Shown here: one piece after another, positions 37,467-48,847 of the stretch
Layout of the letters: the number at the start of each line of letters is the position of its first letter
Position numbering within the stretch: position 1 is the stretch's first letter
Assembly (NCBI GenBank): GCA_026545765.1
Contig: CM048841.1
Coordinates: 7,289,145-7,353,144 of the forward strand
Length of the DNA stretch: 64,000 nucleotides
Direction: 5' to 3'
Origin: Plantago major
Lineage: Eukaryota > Streptophyta > Magnoliopsida > Lamiales > Plantaginaceae
The notes under the pieces: generated by a model
The model's database searches: none
What the model was told of the DNA's origin: nothing
What the model saw: only the letters and a program-made list of their open reading frames with translations
Program-made: the position numbers and the translations under genes

Positions 37467-37735
37467 ATTATTTCCTCCATTCCAAAGAAAACTTTCCATT
37501 TTGACTTTGAACGGTCATCTGTCTTCAACTTTGACCACAAATTACTCTTAAAATATAATAATAAATAATTTTAATAAAATTATATAATGAAAATTTATTA
37601 AATTTTCATTATATGATTTTATTGAATTATTTTCTATTATAGTTCAAGAGTAATTTGTGGTCAAATCAAAAACGATTCTTGCTGAATAATAAAATAGAAA
37701 GTTTTCTAACTTTAAACGAAAGATATTATAAAATG
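37467..37735. mobile_element. Hairpin MITE-like element
   Basis: A long imperfect palindrome. TTTGACCACAAATTACTCTT near 37,542 pairs with AAGAGTAATTTGTGGTCAAA near 37,645, and the inner arms continue to ATAATGAAAATTTA/TAAATTTTCATTAT. Outer ends CCTCCATTCCAAAGAAAACT and GAAAGTTTTCTAACTT also correspond loosely. Such fold-back elements are typical Tc1/mariner-derived MITEs. Confidence 0.6.
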
Positions 37736-38261
37736 TTAGTACTTTTAAATTTTAATTATATAATCATTTACCTTTTCTAGTTTAATAGATTGGAGTTTAA
37801 AATTTACAATGACTAACGGGAGTTGCAATCGGGATGGGAGTATATTACACTCTTATATCACAAAACAGTTTGCACATTTTAACTTCTTATTATTAATCCG
37901 TATTAAATTTGACTACTTCATCTATTTTAAATATAATATTGGTCAACTTATTTTATGAAACTTTACATTCTAAATTTGCATTATTTGATTTAATAAAATA
38001 TTTTATCATCATGATTTAAAAGTAATTAGTTTCAAAATGTAACAATTTTTAAGTAATGTTGTTTGAAACCCACAACTGCTACCTTTAAATGTGCACATGG
38101 TAAACCTATTATGCTCGTGTATTGGTTGACGGTCACAAAATTCAAGTTAAAATAATATATGTGTGGCTGTCTCAGACTTAGAAGACATAGAACACAAAAT
38201 TCGCATAATAGTATAATTCGTTATTGTTTAAAAATTCTATGATTATCTTGCTATCTTGTTA

Positions 38262-38500
38262 TTTTATACTCCCTCCGTTCTTTTAATAATGTATTTTAAT
38301 TGAAACCTAAATTATCATTATATATTTTATTTGAAAATTTTACTATTATAGTTTGTCATTATTTTGTGGTTAAAATTGCAGTAAAAAGTGAAAACGTGAC
38401 ATTTTTGTACATAAACATGAAATATACAATTCAATTAAATTTGAATTATTATTTATTTGTTAATGCGCCGAAATGTTCTAAGGTTTTGTAAAATTGGAAT
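38262..38500. mobile_element. Stowaway-like MITE fragment
   Basis: Contains TACTCCCTCCGTTCTTTTAA near 38,268, the standard Stowaway-type end, followed by AT-rich DNA. A convincing opposite end was not found, so this may be a partial copy. Confidence 0.4.
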
Positions 38501-41134
38501 ATAACTTATTAAGAGTAGGACATGTGAGTGGGTCTGGTTAATATAGTGAGTGGGTGACATAAACATAACAGCTCTTTTTACGGTCACATGCTGCAAATAA
38601 AGCCTTTCACGGGAAGCTCTTTTTTCTGTAGTTGTACTTTGTCTTCTCAACCTTTTCAAGGTATTTCCAAAAATTAATTCCCAAGTCTCAACTGTCCATT
38701 TCGACAATGGTTACACTGTCTACCAAAATTTTATTTTATGTCATTTTTAACTGTCACAATTTTATATATTAAAAAAATAATTATTACACGCTCAATAAAT
38801 AATAACAATCACTTTAACATATTTTACCATTAAAAATATTATTTTTATTATATTTTGAGATTTTATTATTTATTTTAGTCTTTCACCAAAAATTCAGGTC
38901 CCGAAAATTTAAGACCTAGTGCAGCTGGATACCTTATTCTAAGACATGTCGATTCTCAACCATAAGGCCTAATAAATCCGGTCTATAGAAGAATTCCGTC
39001 AAATAACTAGCTGCAAGCTGGCAATATTTCCGAAATTTAAAAAAGAAAACTTGGGAGTATCTTATTTCGTGTGTATAAGGTAAGGCAACAGATATAATAC
39101 TGTTGTAGAACCACGCTTACTTGACTAGTTTTCATAATCATACACATTTGGCTTAGCTTGATATGGAGTCAATAATATTAGTATATTGACAAAAATATAC
39201 TCTCCTTCTCACACAGACATGAACCCACGCAGAAAACTATATGCACTCACATGCAAGGACTCACATACAACTCTAATTCTCCCTTTTCTCCCATTAAAAA
39301 AAGAAATTGAAAAGCAAAAGGATAATGGAAAACAATTTCTAACATTTTAATCACAATTTTTGTTGGTTCATATGGAATGGCTTTGGATCAATATCTCTTG
39401 GTAGTTTGCTTTCATGGACACAAAGCCTAGATCTTGTATCCGATTGATAACTCCAAACTTTCCAAAATAGGAATAATAACAAAAAAGCACAAGTAGACAA
39501 CCAATCTCATATAATATCATAATATGATACTTGGTGATTCCAAAAGTATATATGTGAGGTTGTCAGTCACAAGTAATCACACCGGCTATGAAGGTTGAAT
39601 GCATTTTATTGAAATGTAAAACAAAAATTTGTGATGCAAAATTAATTTCGAACAATATGAAATCGGTAGCTCATTTTTTATTTATCAATTAATTGCATTC
39701 TGAAACATACGCAGTAGTGATGTCTATATGGTCATATGGAATCCAAATTGCACTAATGGCCTAAAAGAATTTGTAAATGCATTCAAGGACTATATCCGAC
39801 GGCTCACCTATATATCAAATTAGGCCACATTACTTATATGCACTAATAAGCTGATTCCTTTTCCCTACAAACATGTTAGAAGTGCATCCCCTACTTTAAA
39901 TGTTATAACATGATTATACAGTTTATACCATTTACAATATATGCTGCACTGTACAACACACTCGAACACTAGAATTCGGAATACTTCCCTAAACATTGGC
40001 ATTGATAACCAAAGACCATTATTAAAGAGACACTTGGAGAGCCTGTGTTCGTGAGCTTGCTTGTGTTGCAGTAATAATAATTTGGGCCGTCTTTTTTTGT
40101 TTCATATGAAACATACAAAACTAGCTCGTGAACTTATTTTTTCTTAAATTCTTCTTTACATTATTTTGCTCGTTATATATCTCGTGAACTTTTGGGATCA
40201 AATTGATTAGGCATTGTTTGGTTCGGCATCACACATTTTGTTGTGGCACATTCACCATTATCCTCCAACTTACATTAATTCATGACCCTGACTTTATTTC
40301 TTCCCTATGCTTCTCTGGCCCCATTTGAGTATGACCTTAACTTATTTTGGCAAAATGTTACATTCATCCCTGTCTTTTGTGTAACCTTTCCATCACCCTT
40401 ACGCAACATTCCGCCCGACTATGTGATGTTAGACGTGCATCGTACGCACTTTTAGCCTTGCAGTTCTCCGGACGAACTGTTTCTACGCCTAAGAAAGTGA
40501 TCTATATGTCACCGGCTGTGCAACCGATTGCCATTGCGCTAATTCTCAATGGATGATCAGCTATGGGCCTGGGGAATGGTGTTTTGGTACAGAGGACAGA
40601 GATTTAAGCCACATATCAATGTTAGCAGATAAAGTTGGTTCACGGATTATTCTAGAACTTTTGTCAATTACTATTCAACAACAAGTTCCAAGTTTTTTAA
40701 TCTTTCACAATCACAAGTTCACAACAAGAAGCTAGAAAACAGCATTTACTGCCAACAGATTTTTGATGCTGCTTTTACTATTATCCATGGTTGTTGATTA
40801 ACATGCATGTGAAATTTCAGTTGGACACTTTCGCCCACTAGATTGACTCCTTTGCAGGGGTTCTAAATCACTCAAAGCTGATGATATTACGCTTTCGTCG
40901 ACCCTAGGACAAGAACCCCTCACTATAATAGTGTCCAATGTAAACATTGAGGATGCAAGACCAATATTACTGCATATTACAACATGTAAAGCATTACAAT
41001 ACAAGCCATTTACGAGCATCATTGGGGATAAGAGTTTCTCAACTTATGGCAGGGATGTAACCAGTGGAGTGCAGGCGCGTCCGCGTTATTTTGCATAGCG
41101 CGTTTTTTAAGGGGAGGGGAATAATAATATATAA

Positions 41135-41170
<36 letters not shown>

Positions 41171-43113
41171 TATTATGAACCAGTAATCATCTGTATTGAG
41201 GCATCTTCAAGACTTATGCCACTACACCACAACATGTTTTAATAAACTCATGAACATAAATACAGATAAATACAGAATACACAGGGCCTGGTGGGTACAC
41301 GCTGGGGCCCATGTGCCGGGCACATTCTTTATGTGTATCAGTGCAAGTCCTAACATCTAATAAACTGGGAATTAGATTGAGATAATCCTATACTTCCGTT
41401 TACCAGGTTTTTCTATTTCACAAGCATGAAAGAAATAACTTAATGCCACTTTTAGTTTTTTCTCTTTACATTTTCTAACCAAATAGCAGTGAAACTGTTA
41501 AATAAAAAAATATAAAAAGAAAATTCATATTTAAACGTTTATTCAAGCGAAAAATCAATCAAACACCGAAATGTGATCTGAACGTGAGATTTGTTTAAAT
41601 TTTACTATTCGTCATATACTTTGATCAATTCACGCAAGACTCACAGGTGCAATAAATCTCAGTACAAAATTAAATAAGAAAAGGGAAAGAAACAAATTCT
41701 GCTTGTCATTTCTTGCTTGTTTGTATTAGTAATTAGCTGTATTAATTGAATTTTGTGGCCAGCAGGTAAGATATAGAAAAATTCACGGATTGGATTGCTT
41801 TCTGTCACATAAACTTAACTATTATTCTCATTTTTGTATCCTCTTTTTAATTTACTAAAATTGGGGACATAAATTCTGAGAGTCCAAATTATATATCTGT
41901 TTGTTTCTTGAGAAATTTGACTTCTGCAAATAATGCAGCAAGCTATATATGTTGCATGTGGTATAAGGCATTGATCACTAACACTCCACTATAGGCAATG
42001 TGATTCTTGTAGATAGCTAAGCCACAAAAAATTGACACTACTTTTGTGTATGCTTTATGTACACATGTACATGCTTTCCCTCTATTGTTTGGATTAGGTA
42101 CAGCCTTTTTATACGACAATGTTCTGCGATAACCGTTTTGAAAGCAATGTTTCCATGTGGATGTCTTGCAATAAGAAATAAGGGGTGGTTATAGGAATCT
42201 TATCACCCACAGCAACAACACTTCAGGTTCGTCAAGTATATATGTGTATTATACGCACACTTGTTAGCTCACATGGTAACAGTTCGCATGCAGTTCGTTT
42301 AAGACTGATTGGATCTCTGACAATACTCGAACAAACTTTATGCTTGCGGTTAGATGAACTTTTTTTTCAGAGTTTACAATTCCGAATATTGTGATTTGGC
42401 AGATAATGTTAGCAAGTTTATGAGAAATTGACAAAAAATGATCCTAGTAATGCATGGCACTTAGAAGAATCAAGTGAGCATCAAGTACATATGCAGCAAG
42501 TCTGCCATAAATTATGTTATTGCTGTATGATCACGCAGTCATATTTGTTATTTTGTTAGTAGATTATGTGCATCAGGTACATATGATTCTCCAGAGTTGT
42601 TATGTAGAATTAGTTCTTTTAACTTAATTTGTCAGTGCACATTGTGTATTTTTCATAATACGTACATGATCGTACTAAAGTACGCTCAGCTTTAAACCTC
42701 AATTAAATAGGAAAATGAATCTTAGTGTACCATGTTAAGTTGTTGAGTTCCCATGGGCAGCACAAAATAGCTCCAAAAGATATAGCAGCTTTTTCCAACA
42801 TCAATGGGGAATAATGTTCCTGCAACAGGACAAAGTACTAAACTTACTCTTCAAAACACAGAAATAATAAGAATGTAGAAGTATACTACAATTAATGATT
42901 ATGGTTTAATTTTTCATTTTTCTCCAAATATTATAATGGGATAATCAAACAGATGTCTAGATATGCTAAATTTCAAGAATGCTGGTCCAGTGACGACTGG
43001 TACGTGCTAACAAATACAGCTTAAACGGCTGATGCTGCAAGATTTGATTATACAAGGTTGTCGTATCAATTGGTCAATTTATCTTAATAATGTACAATAG
43101 TAGTTAAACTATT
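38501..43113. other. Long AT-rich gene-free stretch
   Basis: I see no gene or RNA in 4.6 kb. Minor features are a 29-base A run at 41,137-41,165 and a possible hAT-like start (CATTGTTTGGTTCGGCATCA near 40,213) with no matching end. Short open frames here are not supported by codon pattern, length or any recognisable motif. Confidence 0.35.
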
Positions 43114-43367
43114 CTACCTCAATTCCGTACCATGTTACCCATTTTAATTTTTTTGGTCAATCGTTTTCAACTTTGACTATGAATAAATCTTAAACGGTAA
43201 ATGTAAAATGTTCAATTAAATTATATTATGATACTTTAAGGACTAAAGTTTCATAATATAATTTAATTGAACATTTTACATTTGCAATTTAAGATTAATT
43301 TGTAGTCAAAGTTGGACACTGTTGACTAGAAAATTCAAAGTGGGTAACATGGGACGACTAAGTAAGT
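43114..43367. mobile_element. Hairpin MITE (Tc1/mariner-like)
   Basis: An almost complete fold-back of about 250 bp. ACCATGTTACCCA near 43,129 pairs with TGGGTAACATGGG near 43,341. TGTTCAATTAAATTATATTATGA near 43,210 pairs with its complement near 43,251, around a centre near 43,240. It is flanked by TA and has no coding capacity. This is the clearest MITE in the window. Confidence 0.7.
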
Positions 43368-43483
43368 AATAGATTAGAATTGCATAGAAAAAGTCTCTAG
43401 CTTGGACCACAAAGATTCCCAGAATAGCTTTGCTCTTGTCATCTTTTGCCCTTAAGGTGAACAATCTTCATAATCTATCTATA

Positions 43484-43499
43484 TATATATATATATACC
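43484..43499. repeat. Short (TA)n microsatellite
   Basis: Alternating TA for about 16 bp within TCTATCTATATATATATATATAC-like DNA. Confidence 0.7.
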
Positions 43500-43759
43500 T
43501 GATTAATTAAGACAGATGGAGTATATGCAGCTGTGTCATCGAGTATATTCGCTTGTCATTTATCTTAGATATGTATGTTTTATAGATTTATGCAGAAATC
43601 ATACAGAACCATTCAGGAAAAGATACCGGTATTAGTACAGAGAGAGTGTGTCTCCCGTTTTTTCCTTCTTTACTGGTAATAACGGTAATCTTTAACTTTT
43701 ATCATTTATTTTCTTTTTATTGTTTTTAACATTTTCTTTTAATTTTGTATTTTTGATTT

Positions 43760-43970
43760 TTAGTTTTGATTTATTTTTATTGGCAGGTGAGGTGGCTGAT
43801 GATGCGTATGTCAAAATTGGGATAAATTCGTTGACTTCGGTGCCACGTCAGCAAAAAGGACCACGGATGCCAAAATTTGAAAACTTTAGGATCATGAATC
43901 ACGATACCACCAAACGGGTTATTGCACACGCCATTTTGGGTAAACTTTAGGACTAAAAATGCCATTCTCC
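43760..43970. repeat. Probable dispersed repeat with a CCACGTCAGC motif
   Basis: GC-richer than its flanks. It contains GTGCCACGTCAGCAAAAAGG and, near the right edge, AAACTTTAGGACTAAAAATG, a phrase familiar from plant repeats. It is open in one frame but has no recognisable domain, so I treat it as a repeat and not a gene. Confidence 0.35.
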
Positions 43971-45515
43971 CATTCATTTCCAAAAGATATATGTCAGATC
44001 TAAAATAAATAGGTAATGTGTTCTTGTTAACTTTGCGTATGCATATTACTATACTGATAAATAAGGAAGTAGAGGCTTCTGCTTCCATATCTGATTGCAA
44101 ACAAAAGACTGCACAAAAGTTACCACATGAAACAACAGAATGTGGATAGAATATTGCACATAGTCTCATCACCTCATATTTTATCATGTGATGCATTTTA
44201 TGGTTAAATAGTTCAATCAGTTATAATGTTAGCAAACTAATGCAAGATTGAATGGTTTGATTACAAACTAGTAATAAGAGTACGTTAGATGCTGGTCGTA
44301 TATATGATACCAATACTTCAATTTAAATCAACCATAGATGTATGAAAACAGTAACAAGGCCTGCTACATACCTGTTTTTGCCATATCTGATTCTCCTAGA
44401 TTCTCTTGGGGAATATACTCCAGTTGACAGTTTGAACTTCTGCTTAACACCAGTTGCTACGATGAGCCTCCCCTGCTTCCAGAAAGTTGATACTCTGCTT
44501 GAACTGTATAACTTCTGTTATCAGTAACCATACAGATATGGTTTCTTCGGGCACCAAAACATAGGCTCATGCGTTGGCTTTATAACCGTAGAAGATATAA
44601 CCAGATGTGATAAGATTATTGATGAAGAATTCTCAAGTCCATGCATATTTACCACATCCCACGAAAGTAAGCTGCACCTGAGAAGATCTTGCATATTACA
44701 CCATGTCTTGCTTATTTTTACAAACAATTGGGTAATGCGGGTCTTGTTGAAAGGAGGAGAGACATCACTAATCCACATAAGTTGATAGAATACCTTCAAG
44801 ATTCATAAAGAAGTAAAAAGAAGGAAGGAAGGAAAAGGAAGCCATGCTTCTCTTCGGTGTAAGACTAATGGGTTCATGAATTTCAAGAGTTCTGGACAAG
44901 AAAAATGCCACCAAGTTAGATGATTGCCTATTGGACAACTCATCAGCTACGACTAAACAAGATTCTCTCATGTTTCTATGTATGAGTGTTCGATCTTAAA
45001 TGTATCAATCATACCTCAAGCTAAACATTAGTTGGTCAGTCTAATGTCACTGTGCTTTTCCTGTCTATGGAAATACCAATCTCCTATGTGGATTGTTGAC
45101 ATTGTGCAAGAAGCAATGAAAGCAATTCTCAGTCTAGAAATGTGCTCATTTCAATGTTTATACCATTTATACCGAGTTAAGTTTCTGTATCTGAACTTCA
45201 GCTCCTTGAAGCCAAATTAAATATCCCTTCAGATGTAAGACAATATCATGTTTTTCCCTGAAGACAAGCACTGGCAAAACGTTAAGTTGCTCCAAATGTG
45301 ACCTGTGAAAGTGCAAGACATTGCATTTCGCTTGTAATTCAACCTTTCTAACATAACCGGTTCAATATTTGTGGTTGTTTGTGAATGATTATTTTGCAGA
45401 AAATAAGAAGCATGACGTAGAGATAGTCCATGGGCCAAACCGAGTAATAAGCGATGTGATGGGCTTGAAGAAAAGAAATATGCGTAGATGTAAGGCAGCG
45501 GCCACAAGGAATCTG
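43971..45515. other. Gene-free intergenic DNA before Copia B
   Basis: No gene, RNA or repeat that I can support. Confidence 0.3.
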
Positions 45516-46204
45516 TGTTGTTATAAGGAAGCGCCCATAATGATTCAAGGAAGAATTTGATGCTATAAGGAAAGTGAGATTTAAAAGAGATTGATATCTA
45601 AAATACTCCTTATACCATTAATACATCAAAGGCAATTTCCTTCCCATAGAATCCAAGTTGGTTTAGACTTGGGCCAGCCGACTTCTTCCAAGAGGTGAGG
45701 TTCCGCAGACTATATATCTCGGAAGAAGAAGGCTTTGCAAGGCTGCCGATCCTAAGAAGAAAAAGAGAGAACATTATATTGTTTTAGGCATCTTGCTTTA
45801 CTAGACTTTTACTTTGGTGCTTACTTGTGAGTGTTCTCTAAAGATTGAGAATTACTCTAGTATCATTGAACTAGAATAGGTTTTTCTTGTCTGTTCTAGG
45901 TCTAGTTTTCTGTAAGTTTAATCAATCGTTTGTGATTGAATTAAACTTCTTTTTGTAATTCTACTTTTCAAATTTAATAGAAATTTTGCTACGGCACCAT
46001 CGGTATCTTTATATACCGGCTTGAGAAATCTCGTGTTCAGTTTTATTCCGCTGCACTTTTCAGAGTTCTGTCGATCATAGTTTACTATTGTCGTAGTTTA
46101 GTTGAACTCTGTTTACTGTTGAGAAACGGTGTTGACTCAACATCAATAGTCAACATCGTTTGAAACTGTCTAGAAGTACCAATCCCGGTCCTACAGTACT
46201 AACA
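45516..46204 (+). repeat. Copia B left LTR (start approximate)
   Basis: The end is fixed by the terminal CTAACA just before the primer-binding site. The start is placed at TGTTGTTATAAGG because it gives TGTT...AACA ends and a reasonable length (689 bp). The other LTR lies outside the window, so the start cannot be confirmed. Confidence 0.5.
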
Positions 46205-46206
46205 AG

Positions 46207-46218
46207 TGGCATCAGAGC
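46207..46218 (+). other. Copia B primer-binding site
   Basis: TGGCATCAGAGC, one base different from the usual TGGTATCAGAGC complement of initiator Met-tRNA, two bases after the LTR end. Confidence 0.75.
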
Positions 46219-46233
46219 CAGCCACCTAACTAA

Positions 46234-46979
46234 TTGGTGTCTGGATTTGGTACTACTACGATGGACGCTATTAATTCAAGTGTCAACAGGCTACCTGTGC
46301 TAGATGGGTCGAATTACCAGTACTGGAAGATAAGGATCAGAACTTACATCAAATCCATTGAAGGGCGTGCATGGAAATTTGTTCTTGAAGGCTATACGTG
46401 GCCTACCATAGGACCAGATGCTGATGGAGATGTCGTTCCAAAACCTGAAGCTCAATGGTCAGGTGATGATTTTCTTGCTAGCTCTTACAATGAAAAAGCC
46501 TTGAATGCAATTTTCTCTCATGTTGATCCTCATATGTTTAAACTCATACAAAATTGCACTACTGCTAAACAAGCTTGGGATTTACTCCAAAATCATTGTG
46601 AAGGTGATAACAGTATTAAACAAACTAAATCAAGCTGCTTTGGTCTAAATTTGAAAATTTGAGAATGTCGGAAGAAGAAACAATTGACTCTTATTTTGAC
46701 AAACTCCTCACTATTTCTAATGATATTCAACTTCTTGGAGATGCCATGTCAAATAAACAGTTGATTTCAAAAGCAGTTCGATCTCTTTCTTCAAAGTTTG
46801 ATATAAAAAGAACGATTTTGGAAGATACTCAAAATCTGGCAGCTATGGATTTTCATACCTTGATGAACAATTTAAAGAATTTTGAAATTCAACAGAATGA
46901 ACGAAAAGGTACGAAAAACCATAGTATGTCACTGCATTTAAAATCGAAAATTCCTGAGACTGAAAGCAGTAGTGACGAT
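46234..46979 (+). pseudogene. Copia B gag, part before Copia C
   Basis: Copia gag of the UBN2 type: NRLPVLDGSNYQYWKIRIRT, then ARAWKFVLEGY-like and AWDLLQNHCEGDNS motifs, then a helical stretch up to the insertion site. The context PVLDGSNYQYWK is the standard N-terminal motif of plant Copia gag. Broken. Confidence 0.75.
46975..46979. repeat. Target-site duplication ACGAT, left of Copia C
   Basis: ACGAT directly precedes TGTTGGTCC and recurs at 62,364-62,368 directly after CCTAACA. This 5-bp duplication brackets Copia C exactly. Confidence 0.9.
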
Positions 46980-48417
46980 TGTTGGTCCAGATAACGGCAA
47001 AGTAAAAGACTAGGGGGGTGGGGGGGGGGGGTTGAATAGTCTTTTAAAACTTTTGTCGATAAACACAGTTTCTCAGAAACCTGGGGGTTTCTGATACTTA
47101 AATTCAGAGCGTGGAAGACTTTAAGATAGGTAAGTGCAGAAACAATAAGTATGTGTGTGTGTGCTTTCTTTGAAATGTAAATCTGAAAAGGTAAATGACA
47201 CATCAAGTATAGTGGTATCTGGAGGTGGCGTAATCCTCCAACTAATCCACTTCGGTCTTTCTGAGACCTAGAATTCACTAGAACAGATAATTGAGTTCAC
47301 CTTACAATAATCCTATTCTAAGATTCCTAAACAAATGGTTCCCAACCAAATGTTCTCCCTGAGTTATTCCCCAGCTCCTAGATCTAAGTACTTCCTCTAC
47401 TCAGATAACCTTGGAGTTATTCCCTGATTTCCCAAATCAAGTACTTCCTCTACTCCACGCCTTGATGGTGTTGGTTATAAGGTTTGTCAGAGAGGCTTCT
47501 CGTATAACTTTTCAGTTATGTTTTCAGAGAGCTTAATAGAACAAGACTACTTAATACACTTGTTCAGTGGATGGCAGTCTGCTCTTTACTGACCCAAGTA
47601 ATTGATGTCCGTTATGGAGAATGAGCTTCAGAAAGGGTATCTGATAGTTCAACTCTTTCACGAATAACAATCTCTTGTTAAGGTTCAGGACAACTTAGAA
47701 CTACTAGTGATTCTTCAAGCAACAGAAAGCTTTCAGGAAGGGTAGTAGAGTGCTTGAGAGAATACTTTGCTTGATGGTAAGTTTGCAAGATAGAGCGTTC
47801 TAAGGTATGTATCTCAAGCATCTAAGTGTGTGATATATATAGATAAATTTGAGAGGCGTTTGAATTGTATCCGTTGTGCTCTCTATCAAATTATATCCGT
47901 TTATATCTTGAACTATGTACTCAGAAGTCACTATCTCTTGTTTCAGAGAGGACTTCCTTTTTGCAGCATTTCTGCCGATGCATTTAATGCATAGTACTGT
48001 TCATTGTCCTTTAGTCTCAACGGATACATGAGCCTTTCTGATGGCTTGAATTCTCCATACTCATGATGTCATATGTCCAGAATCATATTTCGAAAGTAAG
48101 TTAATATACTGAAGAAAGGATTAAGGACATAGTCTTTCTGAGTTAGACTAAACCTTTGTGTCTTCATAAACCTTGTGCAATCTTCAGTCTTCTAATCTTC
48201 AGAAAAAGCTCCATTGCTAGGATTGATCTTCATGGTCTTCTTGAAATAAAAATTACACTCAGAGACCTATAATCCTAATACAAGATTTACTAGACTAATC
48301 ATACTCAGTGATTTCCTCTTCTACATTGTTCAAGTGAACCAAGAGTACTTAATCACCTTTCTGGCTAAGATAAGAACATGTGATGAGTGATCAAAATACT
48401 AACAGATATTCCTAACA
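46980..48417 (-). repeat. Copia C 3' LTR
   Basis: In plus coordinates it runs from TGTTGGTCCAGATAACGG to GATATTCCTAACA. It contains a G run (47,013-47,031, one T) between complementary octamers and two tandem units about 53 bp apart (CTTCCT landmarks at 47,391 and 47,444). It is nearly identical to 60,933-62,363. Confidence 0.92.
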
Positions 48418-48433
48418 AATTTTCCCCTTTTTG
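48418..48433 (-). other. Copia C polypurine tract
   Basis: On the element strand AAAAAGGGGAAAATT directly abuts the 3' LTR. This is the expected priming site for plus-strand DNA. Confidence 0.75.
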
Positions 48434-48847
48434 ATCAGTCATCCATGACTATCTTTTAAGTCCTATTACAAATTTGTAATCCTGGAAGAGAAAACAATCC
48501 ACCACTTAATCATTTCAAATGATATTCAATTTTAGTTGAATTAAGTGCAGAAAGTAAACATCAACCAAATCACAAGAAGTGATCTTTGCTGATAAGTTGT
48601 CATCTATTAAAATGTATCCGAGTATGATCTTGAGATAGTACAGTTCTGAGAAGAGATGCAACTTTTACATATAGAGAATTTTTAGAAACAATCAGCAAGA
48701 TTACAAAAAGTAATAAAACATACTAAGTAAATTAGAACAAAGGAGAGTCCAAGCTCCAAGAGAGTATTCTAAAGTTACTAGTCTTCAAGTCTTCAGAAAC
48801 GCAATCTTGGGTTTAGATACCTCAAGTTCTTCAACACCCTTTATGGA

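Noticed and set aside
40347-40735. Two successive open frames in the long intergenic stretch
   Set aside because: Short, no domain, AT-rich surroundings and no promoter or splice support.
46889-47278. Minus-strand frame running across the Copia C LTR border
   Set aside because: Created by the junction of Copia B gag antisense and LTR DNA; not a gene.
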